From assembly GCF_039555335.1 (NCBI RefSeq), contig NC_092628.1, positions 30,599,409 through 30,663,408 on the forward strand: a DNA stretch of 64,000 bases, written 5' to 3'. The stretch is from Amphiura filiformis (taxonomy: Eukaryota > Echinodermata > Ophiuroidea > Amphilepidida > Amphiuridae). Of the stretch, positions 12,201-25,838 are shown piece after piece. The notes beneath the pieces are model-generated. The model was not told the DNA's origin. It saw nothing but the letters and a program-made list of their open reading frames with translations, and did not search any database. Within the stretch, counting starts at the first letter, position 1. Every line of letters starts with the position of its first letter. Both the position numbers and the translations under genes were made by a program.

Positions 12201-12795
12201 ATCTATGGGACTATGATTTGGTGGGGTGAAATCTTCTGTTTGGGTGTAAATCAGCGGCACAGATAAGATTGATGCCTATATTAATACTTTCCTCAAATTC
12301 AGTTCTAATCAAAACAAATTATAAAACTCCCCATGGAAAACATTTATTAGACATATGACTGCAAACTGAATCCTCTTGAGAACTTATCAAATGCTAAGCA
12401 AGTCATTGACTTGTTTTACTAGTATACTCAAGGTAGCATTTAAATGCAGCAGAACTTATGAAATATATTACACAACATCTTTGGACAAATTCATTCGGAA
12501 TTTTATGTCAGTTAAAACGGATAATTTTGTATTCTTTGTGTGGAACTCTGTGATCTTTGCTCAAGTTTTAGTTTAGTGAAAATGTGAGTGAAGATGTACA
12601 ATTTACTTTGTCATGGAATTGTATGCAATGAATACAAAATTCTGAACAATACACAACATGCAAGCGGCAAAAAAGGGGAAAACCCCCTCCTCCACAAGCT
12701 ACAAATCAACAATATGAAGATTTAAATATTGTTTCATGACGTCATTTTAGTATTCTTACTCATGTTTCTTCATCAAATGCTGACATCAATAATTG
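9251..12795. other. Intronic DNA with minor repeats
   Basis: No gene seen. 10243-10263 is an AAAT-type simple repeat. 11045-11331 may be an old element: TTGCAACTCCAT near the left is partly inverted as ATGAGTTGCAA at the right, and GGCAGCAGCATTTTTCTTTA occurs twice inside (about 11109 and 11215). Confidence 0.4.
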
Positions 12796-13181
12796 TCATT
12801 CATAACCTCATTAATATACGCAGCAAGTGCGATCTAATCACAGATAATAACTTTTAAATACGCGGGGCGCAAATGCAGGTCATTGAAAAGTATAATGACC
12901 GTGTCTCGTGACGTAGCTAAAAGTACGCTCTACAATGACCGCTTTACGTGACGTGTTACGCGTTCGAACAATTTACGCGGACGCTGACCGCCGTATTTGG
13001 GCATCGCATGATTGCGTGCTAGTGTGATTGGTCACTAGCGGTATTTCCTTAATGGGCTATTTGATTTTTTACAGGGAAAACTACAGATAAAGTTAAAATT
13101 GTGTTCTGTTTTCAAATTAAAAGAAGAAAATGTGACGTAAATTGAATTTAAAAAAAAGTGAAAAGTGACGGTTATGAATGA
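12796..13181. mobile_element. MITE with 12-bp TIRs and a CpG-rich core
   Basis: TCATTCATAACC (12796-12807) is perfectly inverted as GGTTATGAATGA (13170-13181). The interior, about 12840-13040, is unusually CpG-rich for this window and repeats a CGTGACGT-type motif. No coding potential. Confidence 0.55.
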
Positions 13182-13330
13182 GGTTAATGACTTTGCATCA
13201 TTTATTTTTCGGGTATTGTGAAATATCTAAACATTGTGCTTTGGACCTCGGAATATCCCTCGGTTCCAAAGCACAATGTTTAGATATTTCACAATACCCT
13301 CAAAACAACTGATGCGCAGTCATTAACCTC
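13180..13330. repeat. Foldback hairpin, about 70-bp arms
   Basis: GAGGTTAATGAC and GCATCA at the left pair with TGATGC and GTCATTAACCTC at the right. The inner arm GGGTATTGTGAAATATCTAA... pairs almost perfectly with its inverse, leaving a loop at about 13248-13265. It abuts the MITE at 12796-13181. Confidence 0.85.
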
Positions 13331-14723
13331 TAATTCAGATATGATTTTCATATGATATCAACCATTCTTCAAATAATGCTGTTATAAAAGATCAAATTTG
13401 TATCTGCCAGCCAAATGAATGTTGAGAGTAGTTTTTACACACATATTATTAGTCAGACTAATGTTGTTTGTGATTATTGTCAAGTGCAATTTTGACTTTA
13501 AAAGTTTCACATTTGGCAAAGTGAAACACACTGTAGATTCTGCAAGTTTTATTAGTCAATGACAGGAAATCCCTCAAGTGATTTATTCTGATGCAGTACA
13601 GTTCCAGCATAATAACACAATGTCAGGAAATGTGAGATTATGTGTGTAAACAGGTTGAAATATTTTCCATGAAAAATGATAAACCAATAAGGTGGGTGGG
13701 TATCGACCATATTTAATTTTTTTTTGTACAATGTGTTAAAGAGAGCTACATTTAACTGATATTCCCATTAAAATTAAATATGTATGAGGCATGGACAAAA
13801 GTATATATTGTACAAAATTCTATTAATGGTGTAATTTTCAAGCTTATAAATATTATTGATCCTCGCAGCTATGTCAAATATTAAATAGCAAAATTGTTCA
13901 ACCTTTCCAATATTGTTTTAGAGATATGTATATATGAAACTAATTTTCATACATGCATATGTACGACATATTGTTTGTTGTCCAGATTTAATTTCTCAGG
14001 ACTAGGTATTATATTATATTATATTACTTTTCATAAGGTTGAAAGAAGGGCAAGTGCTACTACCGTACTCATCTAGTTGTGTCACATATATCTTGGGTGA
14101 TACTTCATCAATTTGCTCTCATGGTTAATGCAACTCACGCTCACCGAACACCTAGATGATATTGGCCTCAGATATAACATATAGTACACTGCAACCAACC
14201 CAGCTTATCCTGCCACAAGGAGGCTTAGCAATGACCATCAGGTGAAAAACATGCATAATTGCATTACCGTATATTTGTGATTCTGCATTGATTGGAAAAG
14301 GTACTTGACTTGTCCTGAGACAACAAGGGAATACTGGATAAAACAGAGAAAAAAACACTAGAGAAGGTATTAATTAATTCAAGCGTAAAAGAGTATTGCA
14401 ATCTACAACGATAGTCTTCGAATTTATCATGCATCAGCTAAATATATGCGTGGCGATGTGACCATGTAGGGCAGGTGTCATGATATGCAAATTTGCGGCA
14501 GAAACTGAAATTTGCATGATGTCTGTAATAAAATAAAAATTATACTTGGATTGATAATGTCTCTTTTTTCATATCCTGCACAATATATGATATATGATGC
14601 TTTTCAGAAATTAAAAAAAAAAAAAATTCTTTTTCGGCTTTAGAGTATCCCTGGACCTAGACCTAAATGCTAGGATCATGCATGGTTGATTAAAAAATAA
14701 ATTTGTACTCATGTCATACTCTA
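13331..14723. other. Intronic, nothing recognised
   Basis: AT-rich unique DNA. A short TATATTATATTATAT run lies near 14010. No gene or clear repeat seen. Confidence 0.45.
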
Positions 14724-14727
14724 TTAA

Positions 14728-15386
14728 GGGATCTAAAATGAGCGTTTATTGCGTTTCGACAGTATTTTTTGTAGGAAATGAGAGCACCTCAGACATATCG
14801 AATTGCATTCTGAATACGAAGAATGTCTTTCTGATATCAAATAATTTCCATTTTTTGAAAATTACAATATAATACAAATTTTATGACAAATTATAAAAAT
14901 TTGATATTTTTCAAATTTTTGATACATAACAGTCCTCGAAGTAAATTATATAAATCTAATGATATATTCTTAAAGTGTATGTAGCAGGAAGGAAAAGCCG
15001 ACGGTCAATTGAAAATTTTGACCTTTCATATTGAAGATATGGATTTTTCCCAAAAAGACCTAATTTTTTTGTGTGTTTTGGGAAAAAAATCCATATCTTC
15101 AATACGAAAGGTCAAATTTTCAATTGATCGTCGGCTTTTCACCCCACCTACATACACTTTAAGTATAAATCATCAGGTTTATAAAGTTTACTTCAAGTAC
15201 TGTTAAATATCAAAAATATCAATTTTTAATGATTTGCCATAAAATGTGTATTAAATTACGAATTTCAAAAATTCAAAATTATTTGATATCAGAATGACAT
15301 TCTTCGTATTCAGAATGCAATTCGATATGTCTGATGTGCTCTTATGTCCCAAAATAAATACTGTCCAAACGTTCATACCCCAGCCC
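14728..15386. mobile_element. TTAA-flanked foldback element, about 300-bp arms
   Basis: TTAA at 14724-14727 and 15387-15390 bracket GGG...CCC termini. Arms pair over most of the element: GCATTCTGAATACGAAGAATG (left) with CATTCTTCGTATTCAGAATG (right), and GATATGGATTTTTCCCAAAA with its inverse around the centre at about 15067. No open frame of note. The target site is of piggyBac/Kolobok type. Confidence 0.85.
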
Positions 15387-15790
15387 TTAATGATTTCAAA
15401 ATGCATTGAATTTGTATTTTTTTTTTTTTTTTGAAATTCGAGTATAGTCCCACCCACAATTTTGAAAAATGTTCACCCAAAAACGGGGTGGGACTATACT
15501 CGCGTCAGTACGGTATATCTTTAGAGTTGTGAGATACAGAGAGTTTAAACATTTTTATCAGTCAAACTGTAGAATAAACGTAAATACACCAATTTACTTG
15601 ATAAAAAAGGAGAAATGCGCTACTGGGTGTGATACGTGAAGCGAATTCAGATTGCGTTCAAAACTCACTTATGGTTTTTAATTGATTGAAAAAATTGCAA
15701 TAATGAATTCAATTGAAGGCATGAATTTCAAATAAGGGCGAGTGATGGAAAACTCAGAATCAAGAGGGCCTGATGGGTTGTGATACCAAT

Positions 15791-16073
15791 GTGCTATTCC
15801 ATTTAAGGTCCACACTACCCCTGTGGAATATTTACCTAAAATCTTCCACAGAGGGAGTATGAGTTTTGAATAGAATTGACAGTTGGGTAATTTCTATTTG
15901 AAATACTCCAGTTGTGAAAGATTTACAATGTAGGTAAAGCCATAATACAGGAGGAGTATGGGTTTCAAAATGATTAACGCTGACCAACTACATTCGAAAA
16001 AACATACTCCCCCTTTGGAGGATATTTCCAAAATCTTCCACAGGGGTAGTGTGTATTTTAAATGGAATTAAGC
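15791..16073. mobile_element. MITE family A, diverged longer copy
   Basis: GTGCTATTCCATTTAAGGTCC at the left and AAATGGAATTAAGC at the right are imperfect TIRs. Inside, ATCTTCCACAGAGGGAGTATG and ATCTTCCACAGGGGTAGTGTG recall the 418-600 copy. Confidence 0.6.
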
Positions 16074-17386
16074 TCAATACATTATGTACAGAAGTACAGC
16101 TGCTTCAAATCCTTGTCTTGACTCACATGCATGTTTTACTATAAAGATTTATTCAGTAGGATAAACTGTGAAATCTGGCTTCCATGTGGGTGTATGCAGA
16201 TGAGCAATATTGGACTGTCTTTTCATGTTTATTCATGTGAAGACAAATCCATGACATCCTGTACATTGTTTTGACATCATACTATGCCATTTCCCCCTTG
16301 TGCAGTGCCAGAAGTCAAACTCAAGAAGTCGTCTAACGATCTGATTTAATTAAGATATTGTAATCAAATGAACACTGAAGCGAACCAAGTTGAATGATGC
16401 CATCATATTGGTGCTCACAAAATACCTTCAAATGTCATGCATCTAATGTCTGTGTATGGGGGCAAATTGACAGATATTTTATATAATTTTGACGAACTTC
16501 AGGAGCCACAACCACATACTGAATTTAATTAAATCAACCATTCAAAAATGTTTTATGTTATGGAAATATCACAATGCCATGAACTATGTTTAACTTAACA
16601 AGTGTTTTGAACATTTCAGAAGACCTGCTTATTTTAGCAATTTTGTCAATGATAGAATGAAGCAGTTACTTACAGGCACCTCCACAAAAGTATCTAACCG
16701 TATTTATATTAAACCATTGTGTGTTTTTATAACAAACCGGTATTGTTTTTACTCACTATCTACAACTCTACAATTTTAATGCAGTACTACCCAGAACTTG
16801 ACTACTATGTCTATCCTATATATATTTTAGTATATATTTTAGGAAAATTGGCACTGACTATTTACCATGAAAAATAGATTTCCAAGAGGAAGGAAACAAT
16901 AGTAATAACTAGCTCAAAATTTTTATATGCCATTGTGATGTTTAATATGAAATGTTATCACTTTTATATTTTTATATACATGAACTTTAAATTTGCTGCA
17001 GACATGTGATAAATTGTGTTTTTATGTGTGCCAATGTCAAGTACAATATTATAATCTTGATTGTTGTTATATCGTAAAGATTTTGATGTGTTTTTAGATC
17101 GTAATTTTTCATGTAATTCAGCCTGCTTTAGGGCTGCGATTTGAAATAAATATACACTACCTGAACCGCCATTCAATTATGTGTAGCTACAAGTGTCCAT
17201 ACTTCTCTGACATTGACTATAGAGACCTTTTTTGCCCTTTTTAGATTGTTATCACTTGCAGGGATTGTTAGCACACTATAGCCTTTACACAAATGCAACA
17301 GATTTGATTTTTGAGTTTTAGTTTTCTAATTAGGTGAATCACTGATGATGCCTTTGATGGTAGCTAAATGACTAAATGGAAATAAT
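16074..17386. other. Intronic, nothing recognised
   Basis: Unique AT-rich DNA without a recognisable gene or repeat. Confidence 0.45.
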
Positions 17387-17570
17387 GGGCTATTCCAGTC
17401 GAAATCCATACACACCCCGGAAGACATTACCGTAATCTCTGACACAAGGAATGTGAATTTCAAATGTGGTTACCTTTGATAAGACTTAATTTGAAATATA
17501 TACTCCCAGAGTGGAAGATTAAGGTCATGTCTTCCATAAGGGGTGTATGGATTTCACTTGGAATAGCCCC
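17387..17570. mobile_element. Palindromic MITE, family A (copy 2)
   Basis: GGGCTATTCCAGTCGAAATCC at the left and GGATTTCACTTGGAATAGCC at the right. Internal order and length match the copy at 418-600. Confidence 0.75.
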
Positions 17571-18728
17571 CAATGAAATGCTACAAAACCTTGACTTGTA
17601 ACTAGGACTAATAAAGCAACACAGCTAACAATAAGATTAGCATCCTTGGTAAGTAATAGACCATATTGGAATAGAGTCTGGTGATTAATTGAGCTCAAAC
17701 CAATTTATAGATAACATATTGCCTGACATTAAGCTTTGTAAGGTTTCACTAACTCAATTTAATAGCGGTAATCCATCACAATACCAAGTTGTTTCCATCC
17801 AAAAGAGTATTTGCCCTTTGCACAGATTCGCCATCTTGCTACCAAAACGAGGATCTCCCTGCAAACGCCTAAGCAAAATGTGCATTTTTGTTTCTTGCGC
17901 TTTTCTAGCAACGTGCCAGGAGGTTTTTGCAATGCGTATGAAGTAATTACAGCATGCGTTTCACAGGCGTAGGCACACACAGTATGCACGTTGGGTGTAG
18001 AACCTCCTTTTGAGACAACCAAACAATAGACAAATATTCATTAACATTTTCTCTATAGATGAGTTGACCTCAATGTTTATCAACAAAGGCAAGGGACTGG
18101 TATATCGATATGCTTGAGTGAACCCCATGCAACTACTACACTGTTCAATAGCCTTATTGTGGTGTAGCGGGAGTTTTAAAAACACAAGCCCTGAACAAAA
18201 TGTGATGCACGCGCATGTACTGCCAGGCAAAAAACAATGGAACTTGAATTGTGATGATGCATGCGCATACTGTCAGGCATTGATGTCAGAAGTCAAGTCA
18301 TCACGCTCTCCCTTTATGGCATATGAGCTGTGTGAATTTGATTTAGCATGGAGGTAAAATGAGTGAGGTGCTATACTGATGTCTAGTGAATGAACGGAAG
18401 AAGTATGTACATATGAAATGAGACGTGAGATAAGAAGGAATTAAGTCATTTACATACTTAAACACCGTAGTAAGATATAATATGTTTAACCTGAACCATT
18501 TCAATTCATTTGAAGCATGTTAAAATGTCAGCACTTAACTGATTCTAGCAAGTTATGTTAGACCTACAATGATGTAAGTGATTGAATTAGAGCAATTCCT
18601 GGATTTCTCTAAACACTAATAGCCAACATGGGGTAAAACTAATGCATTGGTAAGCAAAGAAAGATAAAACTGTGGAAGTAAAGATGTCCTAATTTAGAGA
18701 TACATTGAATATTGAATCATACTTGACT
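17571..18728. other. Intronic; one short direct repeat
   Basis: TGATGCACGCGCATGTACTG (about 18202) is echoed by TGATGCATGCGCATACTGTC (about 18254), both followed by CAGGCA. Overlapping open frames on both strands at 17.7-18.4 kb show no family motif. Nothing else recognised. Confidence 0.4.
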
Positions 18729-19138
18729 TTAGGCCAAGGAAAGTCGATTTTGAGTTTCCTGTCACCCGCCCTCACTTCATTTTCTGACCCTCACTTCAAT
18801 TCATTATTGTGATTTTCCAAAAAATACCGATAAAAACTGGTTATATTTGCAAAAAAAATTATGAATATCCCTTTATTTTTTGTGGAAAAATCAAAATCAA
18901 AACATGCATTTTGCTGTCAACTTTGCAGACTCTTTTTAATATACATGTACTTTTGAATCTCATTTGGGCTGAACATCCATCTTCAAGTGAGTGAGCGGCA
19001 AATAACAACACATTTTACATGCGTGTTGGTCATATAATGAAAGGCAGAAAAATAATGAATAATGAATAATGAAAGTTACCTCACTTGTTTTCAGAAATTA
19101 TGTGACGGGAAACTCAAAATTGACTGTTAGTGGCCTTA
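18729..19138. mobile_element. MITE family B with about 38-bp TIRs
   Basis: TTAGGCCAAGGAAAGTCGAT...GAGTTTCCTGTCAC at the left mirrors GTGACGGGAAACTCAAAATT...TGGCCTTAA at the right. A second member forms the outer shell at 62433-63933. Confidence 0.75.
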
Positions 19139-19647
19139 AGTATTGCTAGCAATGAGAGCAGGCATCTTGGGCCACTTTCTCAAAGATCAACTAGACATAT
19201 TTACGGCTTTTCAGGCCATTGGGTTTAGGACTTTTTTTGCTTGACATAACAGTTAACAATTTTAATGATCAGTGTGGAGTGAATCCACAAACAAATTTCC
19301 TCATAATTTTCCAGGGCTATCCTGGTGGCCTAATTAAATCCTTGCCCCTAGCAGAGCTTCAACTTGTGGACAATGATGTTAATGAGACAGGAGGCACATT
19401 AATAATGATGGGAAAATTTTGTGACACAAATGTGATGAACGTGACTACAAACAATACCCATTAATTGATTGCATTATTTGTAACACATTTTGAATAGTGG
19501 TCACTAATTAGCTAATTTTCAGCTAGATGCCATAGTCGATTTTTGGTAAACAAAAATATGTTATAAAATCATAATAACCGTATTCAGTTGAACTCGAAAT
19601 TACACTGATATTTATTACACCAAAATACTAGTAAATGGTTATAAAAA

Positions 19648-19834
19648 CAGTGGCGTGTCCAGGGGGTGCTTTGGGTGCTGAAGCCCCCACACTTTGTTAA
19701 AAATCATGTAAAATCAGCCGTTTTTTGGTGATTTTAGCTATTTTAATAAAATCCCCCCACAAGTTAAAAGCCCCCCGCATAACTCTGAAAGCCCCTCTGA
19801 ACCCCCACAGGAACAGATCCTGGACACACCGGTG
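19648..19834. mobile_element. hAT-like MITE
   Basis: CAGTGGCGTGTCCAGG (left) and CCTGGACACACCGGTG (right) are near-perfect TIRs with the CAG-type terminus common in hAT elements. The interior is rich in CCCCC/GGGGG. The A-rich flanks prevent a clear target-duplication call. Confidence 0.7.
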
Positions 19835-19981
19835 AAAAAAGTTGATATAATTATAAGAGTGACAGTAAAAATAAAGTATACGTAGGCTTATATTATTGAA
19901 TGCAACATATTACAATGGCATAATTGTAATGGCTCACATCAATACTGAACAATTCTGATCTACCAATTTATTAATCGTTAA

Positions 19982-20330
19982 GGGGGTACTACACCCCTGG
20001 CCAAAAATGTGCCTATTTTTGCATTTTCCTCAAAAATTATAGCGCATAGGAAACAAGTAAGATATGTATATTATAGGGGCAAGGACTTCTACTGTACACT
20101 GAAAATTCAGCAACTCAAGGCAAGTAGTTATTGATTTATTGATCAAATATTGGTTTTCCTCATTTTTTACTGTAATTCCACAACTGTTGTCTGTGCTAAA
20201 ATAAAATTTCCAGTGCAGTAGTTGTAGTCCTTGCCCCAAAAATATACATATCTTTTATTCACCAATGCGCTATAATTTTGGAGAAAAATGCAAAAATAGG
20301 CACAAAATTGGGCAGGGGTGTAGTACCCCC
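19982..20330. mobile_element. TTAA-flanked MITE, family T1 (intact)
   Basis: TTAA at 19978-19981 and 20331-20334. Termini GGGGGTACTACACCCCTG and CAGGGGTGTAGTACCCCC are perfect inverted repeats, with the fold continuing inward (GCATTTTCCTCAAAAATTAT with its partner). The 349-bp body matches 3976-4325. No coding. Confidence 0.9.
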
Positions 20331-20334
20331 TTAA

Positions 20335-21737
20335 AGACCTAGTAGAAAATCGACTATGTACTTTGGATTTTAACAGGACTTTGATCGGGGACTTTGTCCC
20401 TAGCACACACACTGTCAATCATACTTGTTTATCAATCCAATTTAACCGCAAGTGAGAGTTAAACTTTCGTGCCACCACAAAATGCAGCAAATTCCACAGA
20501 TTGTTGTGTACGATGTAGTTTTATGGTAATGGCACATGTCAGGATGATTTAAACCATAACAAGATCATGGTGACCAATCACAAGCCAGATCCATTTAAAG
20601 ATGCATTACATCATGGCCAATTTTAGTAGGCCAGAAACCCGACAATCTCATCCATAGACAGCTGTGTTAAAGCATGTTGGCCACAATCCAAAGTTAGCAC
20701 TACTTTCGGGCTAACACGCTCGATTGAACGTCTCGCGCTCGGTTCCTCGCGCTATGCGCTCACTAAGTCCGTGAGGGCCACAGACTGCGGCTATCCAAAG
20801 TAAGTAGTCCACTTGGGAAGCTAAAAAACAGAGGGAGTACGTTGACTGAAAAGATCAGATGTGAAAATCTATCAATTGTGCACAAATGTATAATACAAAT
20901 TTAAGTTTAAATGCAATAGCCAGAGTCTGTACAATGGGCAAGTCGACTGCGGAGAAGTCTAATTTTCAGCGAATGTTGTCCCATCTTAGTTAAATTGCCT
21001 ACTTGAAACCCAGGGGAGCGAGCTTTGAATTTTAGGTACATTTTGTACATTGTACACTTATTTTGCCAACCAAGGAATGTACCAATTTTGATCATCTGTA
21101 ATGTTGCAAATCACATTTCCTCCACTACATAAATGATTTTGTTGTGTACACTGGCTCCTGGTAACACATTATAAGTGCAATAAATCCCCCATGTGAGCCT
21201 CTTTGCGGTAGGCAACAGCCAGAGAAGACATCTACACTTCCCATGATGCATTTCTTCCATTTCAAGAATCTGTACTGATTTGCTATCCAGTACAACATTG
21301 ATAGTGACAAAAGGTACAGGGGTGTGAGAGGCCTCAGACCAAAAAGGCTGAGAATTACTAAAAAAAGCTGAAAAACAGCGTAAAAGCAGGGTAAAAACAT
21401 CAAATATGGGCTGAAAAGAAAAGAAAACGTGTAAATGTTAGCAATAAAAAAAGCTGAAATTTCACACCCCTGAACAGAGCACATCCAGAGCTTGCAAATT
21501 ATGTTTATTTCATGACTATCGACCCATGTTCAGCCAGTCTATTATCAAAACTAAAATTAATGAACATAACGAGAGTATCATTTTATGAAAGGGGGCGATA
21601 TATCTGACATGTTGACAAGGATTCTGGGAAGGGTAAAATATCTTTTCTAGGCAATGGCAGCCTCTGCATCAATACTTGGAATTAACTATGGGAATTCAAC
21701 ACTTGATATGCGACTACAAGAGCTAAAGGATTAAAAT
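20335..21737. other. Intronic; CpG-rich patch at 20705-20790
   Basis: CGGGCTAACACGCTCGATTG through CGCGCTATGCGCTCACTAAG stands out in base composition and is probably a repeat fragment. The remaining sequence shows no gene; the 119-codon minus-strand frame at 21125-21484 lacks motifs. Confidence 0.4.
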
Positions 21738-21901
21738 CAGGCCCGTACGCAGGATTTTTTGGGACCTTTTTTGACCAAAAAAACGTAAAAAACCTCATTT
21801 TTTTGCTCGCTACGCTCACAAATTCTTACATTTTGGGACTTTTTGTATACTTTTGCAAATTAAGGGGAGGTGCGGTCGCACCCCCCTGCGTACGGGCTTG
21901 A
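21738..21901. mobile_element. Short MITE with 17-bp TIRs
   Basis: TCAGGCCCGTACGCAGG and CCTGCGTACGGGCTTGA are inverted with one mismatch. The 164-bp body contains TTTTTTGCTCGCTACGCTC and no reading frame of note. Confidence 0.8.
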
Positions 21902-23799
21902 TTACAATTATTGAAATTTTGCCTAAGAACCACCTTCCGTGTACCAACTAATAATGTCTGTACATTTGTTTTGTCAAATATGAATAATTCACGCATGAAG
22001 TTGTGAAGTTTGAAGAAATTTGGGTCGAATCATGTGACTCCACATTTATGCTAGGAGACAATGTTAACCCTTTGTTGAATATGCTACAAGATGATGCCTG
22101 AATGCCATCAGCACCTGCAGTACATGAACATGGCGACTTGGCGATATAAACCAAAAGGTGCCAGCTAACGTATGTAATATATTCATGCCACTATAAAATC
22201 AATAGTACTCAAGCATATGTTAGTCTTTACACTACTTTATCATATATTTGTAGGATGAGTGTAGCCAAATCCCAGGCATTGTCAATACCCTGGTGGTGGT
22301 ACTAATGAAATCTAAGTTGCATAAAAACAACTACTAGTTTTAATAGGAATCAAAATGGGTGCCTGGATTATGTGCAACTTGAATTGTAGCATGCATAATT
22401 TTGGTTGCATGTAACATATCTGTTTGATAAACATGGAACTGTGCCAGGCCAGATTTGACTTAGCACATGTACTGTATACGCTGAAATTTTCACGGTGGTT
22501 TTATTTTCGCGCATTAAAATGTGCCGCGAAAATAATAACCCACAAATATATTAAAATGAAGAAATTTCTTATGTATTTTATTATATAAGTTGCCAATGAC
22601 CGCAAATTTAACACCTCGCGAAATTGTCAGTGATACTTGAAACTGTGAAAATATCAGTACGCGAAAATATTGGCATATAATGTACTCTCTTGTGATGATA
22701 CCTGGGTGCTGCTTCATATTCATTCTTTTTTAAGAACGTGTGAGAAATTGCTCTTTATGCCACAGATTCGTAAATTTAAAATAGTGCATCCTATGCGTCT
22801 TTAAATCGCGACCTTTTTAAAATTGTAAAATTATGTTAACATAATCTGAATTCTGATAAGCAGCCTGAAAATATGTTTTAAACTTAAAAGTTACACTATA
22901 ATTACATCTCTGGCATCCAATTATTTGACATATTGTTTTCTTACTTCCCATTGTTTTTGATATAAATCCAAATAAAAATATTTTTAAGTTCAAGTTGCTT
23001 GAATTTACATATTAGTGTTCCACTTACATCAACATTTACATAATGCAAGGAGTATTTTCAAATCCATTTGGATTGTATGATACCCGGTACCATTAAATAT
23101 TTTACATTAATTTACATATGAGAGAGGTTTAACATATAATCGTATTCTTGATTCATTTGGAGAAAAAAAATCAATGTACATGTAGTATGCAACTTAACAT
23201 ATATATTGCCAATTTGACTGTAATGCATTCAAATTTGATTCTACAATCTCTTGATACATGTACATTAGTATTCATAGCACACAATGCTTATGAATTGTTC
23301 AAAATACCTGCTTATCCAAACGAAAATACCTTTCTTACAATCTACCTAATTAGCATCCCTCCCTATAAGTGCCCCTGCATAATTGCTCGAGAGACAACTG
23401 TCTAACAGAGCCCCCTTGTCAATGTACCTGTACAGCTCAATTCCATCTAATGCCTGATGAGTAACACTACTTTCTAAACCTTCTAAAAACATCATAAAAA
23501 GTAATACTCATTTATTACAAGACAATAACTCAAAATCAACGTATCAAATTTTAAAACTGAATAGCAAAACTGAAATAGTTCTGCAAATTTTGATAGCTGA
23601 TTTGTCTGGATAGCCACGACTAGAAAAGTGATTTTTTTTTTCTTGGAAGATAAGCCAAATTTTATTCTAAAATAGCAAAATTTCCCATAATTTTTTTTCC
23701 ATTTTGGACACAATCTAATCTACTAAAGCAAGTGTTGGCATTTTACATTTTATATTGACTCATCATTGCACTGTCATTGTCCATTAAAGTATGCTTTAA
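21902..23799. other. Intronic; possible repeat at 22470-22690
   Basis: 22470-22690 contains repeated GCGAAAAT/ATTTTCGCG motifs in both orientations, also seen at 34640-34790. Otherwise AT-rich with no gene recognised. Confidence 0.35.
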
Positions 23800-23880
23800 T
23801 TTGCTATGTTGAAAACCCAAATCCCTCTAGTTTGCTATGTTGAAAACCCAAATCCCTCTAGTTTGCTATGTTGAAAACCT
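23800..23880. repeat. 31-bp tandem repeat, 2.7 copies
   Basis: TTTGCTATGTTGAAAACC starts at 23800, 23831 and 23862. The first two full units are essentially identical (CAAATCCCTCTAG spacer). Confidence 0.9.
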
Positions 23881-24523
23881 ACTCGCTCTCTCAAGAGTGT
23901 ACATGGTTGTGATGCTCCAGAATGTACATGGCTGTAAAGCTATGATATTTTACAATGCCTCCTTTTTTCTGATGTTTTCTTTTTGCTCCTTATTTTTGTC
24001 TTTTTTATAATTCAAAATTTTGGTTGCCAGAGTGGATAAGATTGTGTTAGTCTTAAAAGTAATACAATAACTATCCTATTATGAAAATGTCTTGGTTAAT
24101 ATCAATATTAACAAGTTTGTCTATTGGTATGAGCTTATAAATGTCACCTAGCTATTCTTGGCAAGTATCAGACCTTTTAGTCATCCATGAAATGCCTGAG
24201 GTTATCTTCATGTAGGTATGAAGCTATGTGTTGTAACTCACTCATATGATATACCAATTAGTATAAGACTACTTCCGGATAACTCAAATTCTGTTGGTCT
24301 TTTTGTTACGGCTGTTTGCAGTTAATACTGTATGACTTACTAACTACATGTATGGAAGTCAATGTTGATAGACAATTGGAGCCAGTAGCACATTGAGAAC
24401 TATGACACCTATATAAGAAACTGACAGGTAGCACTCAAATATAACCAGGGAATTTATCTTAAATTTCATACAGACTTAAACAATGCAACTTCTTCCTACA
24501 AAATCCAGTGACATTAACATTAA

Positions 24524-25048
24524 AGGGAGTCTCCTGAAATCATAACATTGTGCCTTATATGTTCGAAAAATACTTATCAAATGAATCCCATGGTTTTATT
24601 TAAAATAAACTCATATTGACCATAAAAATGAATAAAAACAATCAGCTCTCCACACGCGATATTCAAAATTCCCGCGCCGAAATTGTCTAACTGCAATGAC
24701 GTAATGGTTAAAAGGGCATTTCGTGATCCACAGCCTCATCCCCCACTTTTCTCAAAAAAAGTTGAGATTTTTATATCACTGGAAACCTCTGGCTACATAA
24801 TGTTTATGTACAAAATATTTCTTGCAGATTAATTCGTTTAGCAAAGATATCGTGAAATTTGAATTTTGTTCTGGTATACCAGAACAACATTACAACGCAT
24901 TGTCTATGGAGCAGTGTAATACACATAATCATGCATAACTCGCGAACGCAAAATCGGAATCAACTGAAATTTTAGGAATAGGTTTTTTTCGTGGATATCT
25001 AATGAAAAATGACATAAATAGAGGATGCTAGGATCACGAAATACTCCT
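24524..25048. mobile_element. TTAA-flanked element, family T2
   Basis: TTAA at 24520-24523 and 25049-25052 bracket AGGGAGT...ACTCCT termini. The body contains GGGCATTTCGTGATCCACAG, and near the right end the inverse-like GGATCACGAAATACTCC. No transposase frame. Confidence 0.7.
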
Positions 25049-25604
25049 TTAATTGTGCTCAATTGTCGTCAGCCTTCATTGTATTACTTCCTTGTATTGA
25101 CTTCCTTTAACACCCCTCATTTTGAGTTAAGAAACCTTCAGAGTAAGGGGAGCAAACAGTCAGAAATTCATAACATGTCTCTGTTTAACATTTCTAGTCA
25201 TTGCGTAACATAGTCAGAAATGTTCAGCAATGTGAAAAACAACCCAATATCTACTAACCTTGGAATAATATTTTCTCTCACAGACATAACAATCCTGCTC
25301 AAATGTGCACAATTCTGATTGATTCCAAAGCTAACATGGACAGGCTTGACAACTTAAAAGCATATTGGTTGGTTGGTGTACATTTGCAATCTTATCAATG
25401 GCTCTTGCTTAGTTTTCGTATTACAGGAATGATTTTACTGTCAAAGTCAGCTTGTAAAATATTCTACCTCAGCCAAATTTGTTTGATATTTAGCCCATCA
25501 ATGCTGCTTCAATGCTTGACATTAAATAAATTATCAACTAATTAATCATAATTGATGGTGAAATTGTACTTGACAATAAAACAATTAACAATAGCTAATT
25601 AATT

Positions 25605-25680
25605 GATAATTCATAAATAATAAGGATTGATCAGCATCGATGGTCAATCGAAAGATCAAACTAATTTAGTTCCATTTGCC
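25605..25680. repeat. Dispersed repeat family F, copy 1
   Basis: AATAATAAGGATTGATCAGC, GATGGTCAATCGAAAGATCA and AACTAATTTAGTTC match the same order of motifs at 62320-62390. Confidence 0.6.
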
Positions 25681-25838
25681 TTCGTATTCCAAACATTCTA
25701 ACTTTTATATTAGCCATTATATTCCCATTTTTAAGGGAATGGTTCAAAAAACCATGAGCATTTTGACACTTGCTCTTCATATGCTGGATACAAATATGTT
25801 GCGATGTTGCCATTCATTCAGGTTCTTCAAATCCACAC

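Noticed and set aside
21125..21484. A 119-codon minus-strand frame, Phe/Leu-rich.
   Set aside because: Hydrophobic composition comes from A-rich DNA on the plus strand. No motif or context.
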